From positions 1-64,000 of the forward strand of contig JAFDZQ010000022.1 of NCBI GenBank assembly GCA_018266895.1: a stretch of DNA of 64,000 nt, written 5' to 3'. Source of the DNA: Bacteroidota bacterium. Its GTDB lineage: Bacteria > Bacteroidota > Ignavibacteria > Tepidaquicellales > Tepidaquicellaceae. Numbering within the stretch: the stretch's first letter is position 1; each line of letters starts with the position of its first letter. Positions 45,155 to 53,951 of this stretch are shown here, one piece after another. A model generated the notes under the pieces. It saw only the letters and a program-made list of their open reading frames with translations, was not told the DNA's origin and searched no databases. The translations under genes and the position numbers were made by a program.

Positions 45155-47428
45155 TTATTTGAGTAATTCTTTTCTTCTTCTTAGTATGGAAATAAAAAAT
45201 CCCGTCACAAGTATTACCGTACCTGCCCAAAGAACATTTATAAAGGGCTTTATCGATGCAGTAAGAACAAGTGTTTCGTCTGCTTTCGGTTTCTGAGAAG
45301 TAAGTTTATTGTTCACCACGGCAATTGTTGCAGTAGCTCCGCCTTCAGCTTCTCCCTTAACGGACATTTTTACAAAATAGAAACTGTAAGTATCATTACC
45401 GCTGATATTAGAAGCTAAATATTCCGGGTTTCCGTCTGTATATTTTATTTTTGGTTCAAGCGTTTCGGTAAATTTACTGTCTTTTACTTTTATCTTAGCT
45501 CCGATGACATAATTTCCGCTCTGCATTTCAGATCCTCCCATTTCAACATTACCGAAATCAAAATCACTGAACATAACTGAAACGTCTCCTACTGTCTTCT
45601 CTTCGCCTTTCTTTAATTCAAGCATTTCATTTTCGGAAAAAGCTTCTGGCTCTACGAGTCCCATCGGCGAAAGATACAGATCTTTTGTGGCAAAGTTTGC
45701 TATGTCAGGATTCTTCATTACGCCTTTTGAGTATTCACTGTAATACATTACCGGCTGAAGCAGCATTTCTTTATTGTCCTTTTCAATCTTGACATTGAAA
45801 TGATACTTTGTATCCCGTTTATTATTCGGATCCTCAAAAGGAGTTGCTCCGATGTATGTCAGAGTATATCCGAATGCTTCCTGAGGCTTGTTAAGTTCAA
45901 GAGAAATATTTTCTTCTTCACTGTATTTTGAAGAACCTATGATTCCGAGAAAAACCAGCGCAATTCCAATGTGAGCGATATATGCTCCTATTGATGTTTT
46001 ATTTTTTCTGAAAGCGTTTACGGCAAGTTCGGCATTTACAAAGAAAGTAAACAGTGAAGCAAGGGCAAATAAGGCTATCAGAAAGTCCTGGACGCCGATA
46101 AAAACAAGTCCGAGAGTTACTATTATGGCAAGTGTCAGGGGAAATATCAGACTTTTAAAAAATCTTTTCTCGTCATTCTGTTTCCATTTGAGCAATAAAC
46201 TGATGCCGTTTATAAGTGCTATCATTATTGCTATGGGAAGATTCATTTTATTATAAAACGCCGCGTCTATTGTGCCTTTCTGAAAGATCGGCCATGTAGT
46301 CCCGGCAAGCACCACCAGAGCCGCTGCGCATAATGTTACCGAACCAATAAACAGAGTTGATTCCCGCGAAAGCATTTTATTTGGTTCAGCATTAAGCGCT
46401 TTAAGTTCTTTAAGTCTGTAAATTATGGCTGCAACGGAGATCAGTGTAAATAATGAAATGAAAACAATTAATGCCAGATATACTTCATATCCGGGATCAA
46501 CAAATGAATGAACCGAAGAGTCTCCGAGTATACCGCTTCTTGTGAGGAATGTTGAGTATAATACCAGAAGATAAGCAGCTATGCAAAGAATCAGATTCAT
46601 CTTTTTATATCCGCCCGTTCTTTTCTGAGCTATCATTGTATGAATACAGGCTACAACTACAAGCCATGGAACAAAGGAAGAATTTTCAACCGGATCCCAT
46701 GCCCAGTATCCGCCCCATCCGAGAATTCCGTAAGCCCAGTATCCGCCCATCATTATTCCCAGTCCGAGTATCATTCCGGAAAATAAAAGCCAGGGCAGGG
46801 AAAACTTAATCCAGTCATTATATCTGTTTTTCATAAGCGTGCCGATGGCAAAACAAAATGGAGCTGCAAGAGATGAAAATCCTAAGAACAGCGTCGGGGG
46901 ATGTATCACTATCCAGAAATTCTGAAGGAGGGGATTCAAACCTCTTCCGTCTTCCGGCATAAATCCTGCCTCTACTTCACCGGGAAATTTTTCCCAGATG
47001 TAAAGGAAAGGAGATTTTAAAATAAGTATCAGTCCGAGAAATGAAATTATCAGTGTAAAAATACTCATCACCTGAGGTTCGAGTCTATCTCCTTTTGAAA
47101 CATAATTTAAAAGAAAGATCCCGATGATACCGGTCATTGTAGTCCACAGCATAAAGCTTCCTTCCTGACCGGAATAAAACGTACTCATAAGCAGCGGAAG
47201 CTGCAGCTCGGAATTACTCTGTTCCCAGACATATGCTAACTGATACTGATGAGTCAGTATCGAATACATCAGAAATGCAGCCGTGGAAAGAATACCAATT
47301 GCTGTCAGATGAAAAAACAGTCTTCCGGCTTTAAGAAATTTTTCTTTGCCAAGATGAGTAAGGTAGTAACTTAAACTCGAAAGTAACGCTGTGGTAAAAA
47401 ATGCATAAACAAGAAACTTACCGATCAT
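45155..47428 (-). CDS. ccmF: Cytochrome c maturation heme lyase CcmF
   Basis: CcmF takes heme from holo-CcmE and, with partners, attaches it to apocytochrome c outside the inner membrane. The 757-residue protein has about 14 membrane helices. The WWD heme-handling motif is present as GWGGYWAWDPVENSSFVPW, and GQEGSFMLWTTM and TFLTRSGILGDSSVHSF are family-typical. A periplasmic domain of about 200 residues precedes the last helix. It is the last gene of the ccm operon, 3 bases after ccmE. CcmG and CcmH partners are not in the window. Confidence 0.93.
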   Translation of the reverse strand: MIGKFLVYAFFTTALLSSLSYYLTHLGKEKFLKAGRLFFHLTAIGILSTAAFLMYSILTHQYQLAYVWEQSNSELQLPLLMSTFYSGQEGSFMLWTTMTGIIGIFLLNYVSKGDRLEPQVMSIFTLIISFLGLILILKSPFLYIWEKFPGEVEAGFMPEDGRGLNPLLQNFWIVIHPPTLFLGFSSLAAPFCFAIGTLMKNRYNDWIKFSLPWLLFSGMILGLGIMMGGYWAYGILGWGGYWAWDPVENSSFVPWLVVVACIHTMIAQKRTGGYKKMNLILCIAAYLLVLYSTFLTRSGILGDSSVHSFVDPGYEVYLALIVFISLFTLISVAAIIYRLKELKALNAEPNKMLSRESTLFIGSVTLCAAALVVLAGTTWPIFQKGTIDAAFYNKMNLPIAIMIALINGISLLLKWKQNDEKRFFKSLIFPLTLAIIVTLGLVFIGVQDFLIALFALASLFTFFVNAELAVNAFRKNKTSIGAYIAHIGIALVFLGIIGSSKYSEEENISLELNKPQEAFGYTLTYIGATPFEDPNNKRDTKYHFNVKIEKDNKEMLLQPVMYYSEYSKGVMKNPDIANFATKDLYLSPMGLVEPEAFSENEMLELKKGEEKTVGDVSVMFSDFDFGNVEMGGSEMQSGNYVIGAKIKVKDSKFTETLEPKIKYTDGNPEYLASNISGNDTYSFYFVKMSVKGEAEGGATATIAVVNNKLTSQKPKADETLVLTASIKPFINVLWAGTVILVTGFFISILRRRKELLK

Positions 47429-47431
47429 ATT

Positions 47432-47833
47432 TTAACCTCCTTTTTTTTGTTGAACTTCTTTTCCGTCCGCTTCATATTTTGAGGGACATTTTGTGAGAAC
47501 TTCCTTTGCCTGAAAATAACCGTCTTTCATTTTTCCTTTCGCAACAACAGCTTCAGCCACATCAAAATTGTTCGGTTTGGCGCCGTCGAGAACAACTTTC
47601 ATTTCGTTGTTGAAATCATCTTTCATGTAAAATGTAAAGGTATTGGTTGATCCGTCAAATCCGGAATCTTTATCCTTAAGCCATTGTCCTTTTACTTCCA
47701 CAGTCCTCATTCTTTCCTTTGCTTCTGCAAAATTAACATATTCAATTTTGCTGTCCATAAAAGACATAAACCCTATAATGAGGAATACAAGGATTATAAG
47801 AGTTCCTGTGATTGTTTTTGATTTTTTTGACAT
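47432..47833 (-). CDS. ccmE: Cytochrome c maturation heme chaperone CcmE, CxxxY type
   Basis: CcmE carries heme covalently to CcmF. The 133-residue protein has one N-terminal membrane anchor and an OB-fold domain (VEVKGQWLKDKDSG, FTFYMKDDFNNEMKVVLDG, VVAKGKMKDGYFQAKEVL). The heme-binding motif is CPSKY (residues 115-119), that is C-x3-Y, where E. coli has H-x3-Y. The Cys variant is known from Desulfovibrio and archaea. The C-terminus is short and lysine-rich. Confidence 0.9.
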   Translation of the reverse strand: MSKKSKTITGTLIILVFLIIGFMSFMDSKIEYVNFAEAKERMRTVEVKGQWLKDKDSGFDGSTNTFTFYMKDDFNNEMKVVLDGAKPNNFDVAEAVVAKGKMKDGYFQAKEVLTKCPSKYEADGKEVQQKKGG

Positions 47834-47887
47834 AATAATTAATTAAATGATATTGTAAAATTTATTGACTGTAATATACAGATAAAT

Positions 47888-48031
47888 TTAAACCGGCGAA
47901 TCCTGTTCAAGTTTTTTAATTTTGCCGTCCATGCTTCTGAGATAAGCGAAAATGCCGATCCAGATTATAAGCACTATCAGCAAAACGACATACATAGAGT
48001 TTGTTTCCAGAAAATCATATAATGAAGTCAA
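47888..48031 (-). CDS. ccmD: CcmD-like small membrane protein
   Basis: A 47-residue protein between ccmC and ccmE. A single membrane helix (MYVVLLIVLIIWIGIFAYL) is followed by a charged tail RSMDGKIKKLEQ, the layout of CcmD, which helps release holo-CcmE from CcmABC. The start is TTG overlapping the ccmC stop (TTGA). A downstream ATG ending at 47995 would shorten it by 12 residues. Confidence 0.8.
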   Translation of the reverse strand: MTSLYDFLETNSMYVVLLIVLIIWIGIFAYLRSMDGKIKKLEQDSPV

Positions 48032-48693
48032 TTTTCAGAATTTTTTAATTTTTTAAATTGTAATCTTTCGAGTCTGAATTTCATATTTAAAATCCAGAGA
48101 TAAAGCATTGTAAAACCTACGAGTGAAGTCAGGAATACGGTTAACATTGTACTGTCCATGTGAATTTTCCCCTGACTGTTAATTATCGGATCCGGATGCA
48201 GACTTTCCACAAGCCGGGGCATTATGAATACGAAGAACGGAACAGTAACGCCGGCGATTATTGAATATACGGAAGATAACTTAGCCCTCTGTTCATCGGA
48301 ATCAATAGCCGATCTTAACGCAAAATAAGCTCCGTATATCATCAGTAAAATGAATATTGAAGTCTGCCTCGGATCCCAGTTCCAGAATGATCCCCAGTTA
48401 AATTTAGCCCAGAGAGATCCTGTTGCTGTTGCCAGAATGCAGAATAAAAATCCAAGCTGAGCTGATGAATATGATTTCAGATCGTAATCAGCTTCCCGTG
48501 TTTTCAGATATCTGATCGAATACCACATTGACATGAAAAAGGCAAGTACTGATATCCATGACATCGGAACATGGAAATAAAGCACTCTTGCCTTGTCGCC
48601 AAGAGCGGGAATATCCGGGATGGGCAATACTATTCCGGTGATTATTACAAAAGTAATTAAAACAAAGGTCAGTCCCGTAAATATGTTTTTCAT
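48028..48693 (-). CDS. ccmC: Heme exporter/handling protein CcmC
   Basis: CcmC delivers heme to CcmE. The 221-residue protein has six membrane helices and the tryptophan-rich WWD motif WGSFWNWDPRQTSIFIL. Histidines likely to ligate heme are in YFHVPMSW near residue 40 and ESLHPDP near 167. It overlaps the CcmD-like gene by 4 bases at its stop. It belongs to the ccmABCDEF run. Confidence 0.93.
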   Translation of the reverse strand: MKNIFTGLTFVLITFVIITGIVLPIPDIPALGDKARVLYFHVPMSWISVLAFFMSMWYSIRYLKTREADYDLKSYSSAQLGFLFCILATATGSLWAKFNWGSFWNWDPRQTSIFILLMIYGAYFALRSAIDSDEQRAKLSSVYSIIAGVTVPFFVFIMPRLVESLHPDPIINSQGKIHMDSTMLTVFLTSLVGFTMLYLWILNMKFRLERLQFKKLKNSEN

Positions 48694-48770
48694 GAAGATT
48701 TAAAATTAAATTTTCCGTGAATATTCTGTACCAGAAATAAATATAATATAGCTAATTTTCACTGACATTA

Positions 48771-49220
48771 CTATTGAGGTATCGGCATTCCCATGCTTTC
48801 ATAAATATCTTCGATCTGTTTCTTGTTCTTAAGAGCTTCTTCGTTCTTAGGATCCGCTTTCAGCACTTCCCTGTAATACTTCAGAGCAGGTCTGTACTTT
48901 TCTCTCGGCGGAAGTCCTGCTTCAAACATAAGATAATTTCCTGCGGCAAGACAGGTGGAAACGACATTTTTTTTATTGCTTTCTGATTTATCAGAAGCGT
49001 ATTTTGTAACGGCTTCATCTGCGCTTTTGGTAAGGGTTTCCGCTTTTTCATCTTTCTGACCTGCGGAATTACTTTCATTTTTGGATGTGTTATCCGAACC
49101 CGGCATCTTTGAATTTTCTTTACCGGGCATCTTGGAATCACCGGTTGGTTTTTTTTCTTCCATTTTTGAACATCCGGATATCATTACGGATAAAAGTATT
49201 GCAGTTAAAATATACTTCAT
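48771..49220 (-). CDS. Lipoprotein with TPR-like tail inside the ccm operon
   Basis: A 149-residue protein with lipoprotein signal LLSVMISGCSKMEEKK (Cys17). A low-complexity linker follows, with three KMPG or MPG motifs and many Ser, Asn and Lys. The C-terminal 60 residues (YRPALKYYREVLKADPKNEEALKNKKQIEDIYESMG) look like one or two TPR helical pairs. It lies between ccmB and ccmC with about 80 bases on each side. TPR proteins (CcmI/NrfG type) assist apocytochrome delivery in System I, so a similar role is plausible but unproven. One lone cysteine is in VVSTCLAAG. Confidence 0.7.
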   Translation of the reverse strand: MKYILTAILLSVMISGCSKMEEKKPTGDSKMPGKENSKMPGSDNTSKNESNSAGQKDEKAETLTKSADEAVTKYASDKSESNKKNVVSTCLAAGNYLMFEAGLPPREKYRPALKYYREVLKADPKNEEALKNKKQIEDIYESMGMPIPQ

Positions 49221-49300
49221 TTGTTTAATCAGTTTGTTTAAGGTTATTATTATTAAAGTTTAAAATTAATTTAAAAATTCCATTAAGCCAATACAAATTG

Positions 49301-49975
49301 CTAATCTTCCCAGACAAATCTGAACAGCATATAAGATACTACAGTAATCACTATTGTATACGAAACAAGAATTGTAATCTCTCCGTAAAGCTTTTCCGTT
49401 CCGACTCCGAGACTCGCAAGTTTTGTAGCGTTTATAACTGTAATCAGAAGCGGAAGCAGCACAGGAAATGAAAGCACAGGATACAGAGTGCCTTTTGAAT
49501 TCGCCTTAGAAATTATCGCTGCTATGATAGTGGAAGCCGCTACAAGACCGAAATTGCCTATAATCACAGTAATCAGAAACCCGGTGACATTTTTTACTGA
49601 ATAATCCGTAATAAGTATGAACAGAATCAGAATCAGGATATTCAAAGCAAATGAAAGAACTAAGTTGAATAATATTTTACCTGTCAGTACGGCTGTAGAA
49701 TCCGAAGACAGTTTCAGAACAATTGAAGTTTCCCGTTCCTCTTCTTTTACAAATGTCCTTGAAAGTCCGTTTGACGTGGAAAAGAATATTGATATCCACA
49801 GAAGCCCGGTTAACAGTTCGTTTTCAGTCTTCTCGTCTCCGAGAGCAAATCTTATGACGGAAATGGTTACCAGTACAAACATCAGAAGGGAATTTATGAC
49901 ATACCTCGTCCTCAATTCGGATTTCAGATCTTTCTTAAAGATCAGCAAAGATGAATTAAGAATATTTCCCTTCAT
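49301..49975 (-). CDS. ccmB: Heme exporter permease CcmB
   Basis: CcmB is the membrane subunit of the CcmAB transporter needed to free holo-CcmE. The 224-residue protein has six hydrophobic helices and family-typical FKKDLKSELRTRYVIN at the N-terminus, FVKEEERETSIVLKLS in the first loop, and PVLSFPVLLPLLI near residue 170. Its start overlaps the ccmA stop by 4 bases. Confidence 0.88.
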   Translation of the reverse strand: MKGNILNSSLLIFKKDLKSELRTRYVINSLLMFVLVTISVIRFALGDEKTENELLTGLLWISIFFSTSNGLSRTFVKEEERETSIVLKLSSDSTAVLTGKILFNLVLSFALNILILILFILITDYSVKNVTGFLITVIIGNFGLVAASTIIAAIISKANSKGTLYPVLSFPVLLPLLITVINATKLASLGVGTEKLYGEITILVSYTIVITVVSYMLFRFVWED

Positions 49976-50613
49976 TTATAATCTTCGATGTTTAAAGAAT
50001 TATCGCAGAGCTGCTTGTCTTCTTCATCATTAGTCGCTATGATAAGAATGCCTCTTTCCTTATGCTGAAGAGCAATCCTGTTCATTATCTCAATGCCGTA
50101 CTTGTCCAGATTTGACCTCGGTTCGTCCATAAAAAGAATATCGGGCTTGTTTATTACTGCAAATGCAAGTTTAAGTCTTTGTTTCATTCCGGAAGAATAA
50201 TTCTTCACCTGTTCATTTCTTTTGTCAAAGAGATTAACCTCCTGAAGAAGCGAATTCACCGTTTCCGGATTTTCGTTCTCATCTTTTACATCTGATTTTA
50301 ATCTGTAAAAGAAATCCAGATTTTCAAATCCGGTAAGTTCATCATAAAGATTAAAGTAAGGAGAAAGAAGTCCTGTCTTAGCGAACCAGTTTTCCCTCCG
50401 GAGGGACACATTATTTTCATTGATTGAAATACTGCCTTTGGATTGCAGCAAAAGACCTGCAAGGACTTTAATAAGAGTTGATTTTCCCGTACCGTTTCTT
50501 CCGGTTACTGTCAGGGATTCCTTAGCTGAAATTTTCAGATCCAGATTTTTAAAAATGGATTTACCTGAAAAGGATTTTGAAAGTTTATTGCAGACTATTT
50601 CGACATTACTCAT
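49972..50613 (-). CDS. ccmA: Heme exporter ATP-binding protein CcmA
   Basis: An ABC ATPase that partners CcmB. The 213-residue protein has Walker A GRNGTGKSTLIK near residue 39, ABC signature YSSGMKQRLKLA, and Walker B ILFMDEPRSNLD. The length is normal for a single ATPase domain. It is 38 bases downstream of the thioesterase gene and overlaps ccmB. Confidence 0.9.
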   Translation of the reverse strand: MSNVEIVCNKLSKSFSGKSIFKNLDLKISAKESLTVTGRNGTGKSTLIKVLAGLLLQSKGSISINENNVSLRRENWFAKTGLLSPYFNLYDELTGFENLDFFYRLKSDVKDENENPETVNSLLQEVNLFDKRNEQVKNYSSGMKQRLKLAFAVINKPDILFMDEPRSNLDKYGIEIMNRIALQHKERGILIIATNDEEDKQLCDNSLNIEDYK

Positions 50614-50651
50614 TTATATAATAGAATATTTGCGAATGAAAGGAAGCGGGA

Positions 50652-51134
50652 TCATGACTGAATAATACCGTGGGTTTCCGAAAGTCTCTGCTGTCTTCTC
50701 TTTAAAGCCTGATCAAATCTTCTTTTTTCATCATCTGTTTCGGGAATAATTTCAGGAACTTTCATTGTCTTCTTTGTAACAAAGTCTACACTTACAAATG
50801 TCAGATATGCGCTGTTTGAATGAGTGACTTCTCCGGTTGTAATGTCTTCGATCTCAACCCTTACACCTACTTCCATGGATGTGTTGAACGCTCTGTTAAC
50901 GGATGCCTTAAGTCTTACAATATTTCCCAGATGTATGGGTTTGTGAAAATTAAGATTATCAACTGCTGCCGTAACTGCAACAGTATTGCAATGCCTTGCG
51001 GCAGCAAGCGCGGCTGATATGTCAATCCAATGCATCAGTCTTCCGCCAAGAAGATTACCGAGGATGTTAGTATCATTCGGCAATACAAGTTCTATCATTT
51101 CCACCTGGGAAACTTTTACCTTTTTACTGGTCAT
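50652..51134 (-). CDS. Acyl-CoA thioesterase, hotdog fold
   Basis: A 160-residue thioesterase of the YciA/BFIT group that hydrolyses acyl-CoA. NILGNLLGGRLMHWIDISAALAAARH (first helix of the hotdog, with the catalytic Asp) and VDNLNFHKPIHLGNIVRLKASV are typical, as is VGVRVEIEDITTGEV. It sits 3 bases after bamD in an envelope and cytochrome operon, perhaps only through shared transcription. Confidence 0.88.
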   Translation of the reverse strand: MTSKKVKVSQVEMIELVLPNDTNILGNLLGGRLMHWIDISAALAAARHCNTVAVTAAVDNLNFHKPIHLGNIVRLKASVNRAFNTSMEVGVRVEIEDITTGEVTHSNSAYLTFVSVDFVTKKTMKVPEIIPETDDEKRRFDQALKRRQQRLSETHGIIQS

Positions 51135-51137
51135 AAT

Positions 51138-51953
51138 TTACGCCGGAATTTGGGATTTAATGGATTTTACTTTTGAAATAAACGGACTTGATGAAAATTT
51201 CTTTTCGAATCTTTCAATTTCCTTTTTTGCATCTTCGTATTTTTTCTTTATAATAAGAACCTGTATTTTTCCGTAAAGAGCATCATCCGCATAATCCGTA
51301 TCAAAGAATTCTTCAAGCAGGTTATCATAATATATGATCGCTGATTTGTAATTATCCATTTTGTAATATAGCTCAGCGCTTTTTAAAATTTTATATGCAA
51401 GCTTGTTCTTGAGTTCGTTTAATTTCTTTTCAGCTTCTCCGGCATTTCTGCTTTTAGGGTAAAGCTCAATGAAATTCTGAAACTCGGAAATTGCATATCT
51501 TGTATAGGTCTGATCAAGATTATATCTCGGGGAAAGATTATAATAACACATGGCAAGCATATATCTGGAATCTTCAGTGAAAGTGCTGGCAGGATAACTT
51601 TTCAGGAGATTTTCGAATTCATAAACCGCGAGAATATATTCTTCTCTCTTGTAATAACTCATTCCCAGATAATATGCGGCTTTGTCAATAATGCTGCTTC
51701 CCGAAAACCTGAGTTTGATCAGATTGAAATCATCAATTGATTCAAGATAATCCTGTTTATCGTAATGAGACTTTGCAATGAAATATGCTTTTTCCGGGTC
51801 ATCGGTAATTATACCGCTTCCCTTTGATGAACCGCAGGAGCTGAAAATCAATGGAACTGAAATTAGAACAGCAATTGCTGCAAGATTTTTAAACAATCCT
51901 CTGTCTTTTCTGAAATTTTTTCTCAAACTCTCCTGTCTTAAATTTATTTGCAA
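51138..51953 (-). CDS. bamD: Outer membrane assembly lipoprotein BamD
   Basis: BamD is an essential BAM-complex lipoprotein that helps insert outer-membrane beta-barrels. The 271-residue protein has a lipoprotein signal ending IFSSCGSSKG (Cys near residue 40, so the N-region is long). Five TPR repeats follow, for example SHYDKQDYLESIDDFNLIKL, KAAYYLGMSYYKREEYILAV and SRYMLAMCYYNLSPRYNLDQ, which is the BamD signature region. It is packed within 3 bases of both neighbours. Confidence 0.92.
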   Translation of the reverse strand: MQINLRQESLRKNFRKDRGLFKNLAAIAVLISVPLIFSSCGSSKGSGIITDDPEKAYFIAKSHYDKQDYLESIDDFNLIKLRFSGSSIIDKAAYYLGMSYYKREEYILAVYEFENLLKSYPASTFTEDSRYMLAMCYYNLSPRYNLDQTYTRYAISEFQNFIELYPKSRNAGEAEKKLNELKNKLAYKILKSAELYYKMDNYKSAIIYYDNLLEEFFDTDYADDALYGKIQVLIIKKKYEDAKKEIERFEKKFSSSPFISKVKSIKSQIPA

Positions 51954-51956
51954 TTG

Positions 51957-52592
51957 TTAATTGCTTCTTATGGTAAAAAATAAAATTATGGCTGCTGCCG
52001 TGGATAAAATAATTACGGCAGGATACAAAACATGGTTTAATATATTTTCTTCGGGAATCGCCGATCTGGTAAAATTATAGTTCCTGTCTTCAATAAGACT
52101 CTTTTCATCAAGATTAAAACTGTCATTATGTTTATTGCTGAATTTATGCCTGAAAACTTCAGATAAGCTTTTTTTATCGGTTATTATCAGTTCATACTTC
52201 AGTGTAATTTCTCTTTCTGCTTTTTTCGTTCCGATTAAATCATCAACAGAAATCTTTTTATACAAAGTTTTAATTGAGGGTCCTGCGATTTTTATCAGAT
52301 AATCAGCGCTGTCAGAAAAATCCGATTTTCCTGTATGTAAAAGCATTTTATATCCCGGAAAACTTCTCTTAATGAACTTTGAAATATAACCGCCCTGAAT
52401 GCTGCTGCTTTCATCAGTAAGAAGATACAGCCTGTCTTTGCCGAGCAGGATTAGTTTGTTCTCTAATGGAACAATACTTTCTTCTATAAGCTTGTTGATC
52501 TCACTTAAATTCGAACTGCTGCTCTCCTGACAAAAAGAAATACCTCTTATTGTAAAAAAAATTAAAAAAAATAAGAGGTATCTGATATTCAT
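51957..52592 (-). CDS. Membrane-anchored protein of unknown function
   Basis: A 211-residue protein with an N-terminal signal (LLFFLIFFTIRGISFCQ) and a C-terminal membrane helix (ILNHVLYPAVIILSTAAAII) ending FFTIRSN. The central part has beta-rich patterns (NKLILLGKDRLYLLTDE, ADYLIKIAGPSIKTLYKK, REITLKYELIITDKKSL), which suggest a domain exposed outside the cytoplasm. No family was recognised. It lies between gdh and bamD with 2 to 3 base gaps, so it is co-transcribed, and an envelope role is an inference from that. Confidence 0.7.
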   Translation of the reverse strand: MNIRYLLFFLIFFTIRGISFCQESSSSNLSEINKLIEESIVPLENKLILLGKDRLYLLTDESSSIQGGYISKFIKRSFPGYKMLLHTGKSDFSDSADYLIKIAGPSIKTLYKKISVDDLIGTKKAEREITLKYELIITDKKSLSEVFRHKFSNKHNDSFNLDEKSLIEDRNYNFTRSAIPEENILNHVLYPAVIILSTAAAIILFFTIRSN

Positions 52593-52594
52593 TA

Positions 52595-53878
52595 TTAACC
52601 GTATATTCCTCTGAGCTTTAAGACTCTGGATACTTTATCGATAGCGTGTATATAAGCTCCGAGCCTGAAAGATGTTTCGTATTTTACTGCAGTATTATAA
52701 ACCGAGTCAAATGCTTCCGTCATCATTCTGTTAAGACGGTTGTTAACATCATCTTCATCCCAGAAGTATCCTATTCTGTCCTGCACCCATTCAAAATATG
52801 AAACTATGACACCGCCGGAATTTGCAAGTATGTCAGGAATTACCCTGATGCCGTTATCGTAAATTATATCATCTGCATCAGCCGAAATAGGTCCGTTTGC
52901 GCCTTCTACAATAAGCTTTGCCTTTATTTTGCCGGCATTACGAGCGGAAATCTGATCTTCTTTAGCAGCCGGTACAAGTATATCGCATTCTATTTCAAGC
53001 AGTTCTTCGTTTGTTACGGGTTCACCGAAATTTCCGCCTTCAAGAGTTATGTTCTTTGCAACATATTCGATGGCTTTGTTTACATCTATGCCGTTCTTAT
53101 TGTAATATCCTCCGGTAACATCGCTGATTGCAATTATCTTAACGCCTTTTTCATTGAGCAGCTGTGCGCTGACCGATCCCACATTTCCAAAACCCTGAAC
53201 TACGCAGGTTGTGGATGTCGGATCTATTGATTCGGTTTTCAGAGCTGCCATAGTGGCGATCATAACGCCTCTGCCGGTAGCTTCTCTTCTGCCTCTGGAA
53301 CCGCCGATTATTATAGGTTTTCCTGTTACTACACCCGTAACGGTTTCCTTTTTATGCATGCTGTATGTGTCCATTATCCAGGCCATAATCTGTTCATTTG
53401 TATTCATATCCGGAGCCGGTATATCAGAATCAGGACCGAAAATTTCAAGCAGGTTTACTGTGTATCTTCTTGTGATAAGTTCTAATTCTCTCTGTGACAA
53501 TTTTCTCGGATCGCATTTTACTGCTCCTTTTGCTCCGCCGAACGGAATATTTGCAATAGCGCATTTCCAGGTCATCCATGACGCAAGAGCTTTTACTTCT
53601 TCAATATCTACATCAGGTGAATATCTAACTCCGCCTTTTGACGGACCTAAAATATTATCATGAATAACTCTGTAACCTTCGAAAACTTCAAGTTTGCCGT
53701 TATCCATTGTTATCGGAATGGAAACTATAATTTGCTTTACCGGAGCCGCAAGATATTTGTATAGTCCTTCATCGAGCTTGTAAAGTTCGCATGCTTTATC
53801 GAATCTTATCATCATTGATTCGAACGGATTTGCCTCGCCTCGTCTGTATGGAGCAGGTTCTTTGTATTCTTCTGGCAT
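52595..53878 (-). CDS. gdhA: Glutamate dehydrogenase (Glu/Leu/Phe/Val dehydrogenase family)
   Basis: A 427-residue amino acid dehydrogenase, most likely glutamate-specific, linking 2-oxoglutarate and ammonia to glutamate. GPSKGGVRYSPDVD and IPFGGAKGAVKCDP (catalytic Lys) define the substrate domain. PAPDMNTNEQIMAWIMDTYS and the nucleotide motif VQGFGNVGSVSAQLL follow. An acidic Asp in AISDVTGG after the Rossmann strand suggests NAD preference. It is the first gene of the unit ending at ccmF, with a consensus promoter at 53921-53951. Confidence 0.93.
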   Translation of the reverse strand: MPEEYKEPAPYRRGEANPFESMMIRFDKACELYKLDEGLYKYLAAPVKQIIVSIPITMDNGKLEVFEGYRVIHDNILGPSKGGVRYSPDVDIEEVKALASWMTWKCAIANIPFGGAKGAVKCDPRKLSQRELELITRRYTVNLLEIFGPDSDIPAPDMNTNEQIMAWIMDTYSMHKKETVTGVVTGKPIIIGGSRGRREATGRGVMIATMAALKTESIDPTSTTCVVQGFGNVGSVSAQLLNEKGVKIIAISDVTGGYYNKNGIDVNKAIEYVAKNITLEGGNFGEPVTNEELLEIECDILVPAAKEDQISARNAGKIKAKLIVEGANGPISADADDIIYDNGIRVIPDILANSGGVIVSYFEWVQDRIGYFWDEDDVNNRLNRMMTEAFDSVYNTAVKYETSFRLGAYIHAIDKVSRVLKLRGIYG

Positions 53879-53920
53879 ATTCTTAAGATTTAATATTTAG
53901 TGGAATATTGTGAATGTATT

Positions 53921-53951
53921 CAAAATTAGCATAATGCATTTGTATATTCAA
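53921..53951 (-). promoter_or_regulatory. Promoter of the gdh-bamD-ccm unit
   Basis: On the minus strand TTG, exactly 20 bases, then TAATTTTG, a full match to the Bacteroidota core. It ends 42 bases before the gdh ATG. Confidence 0.75.
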
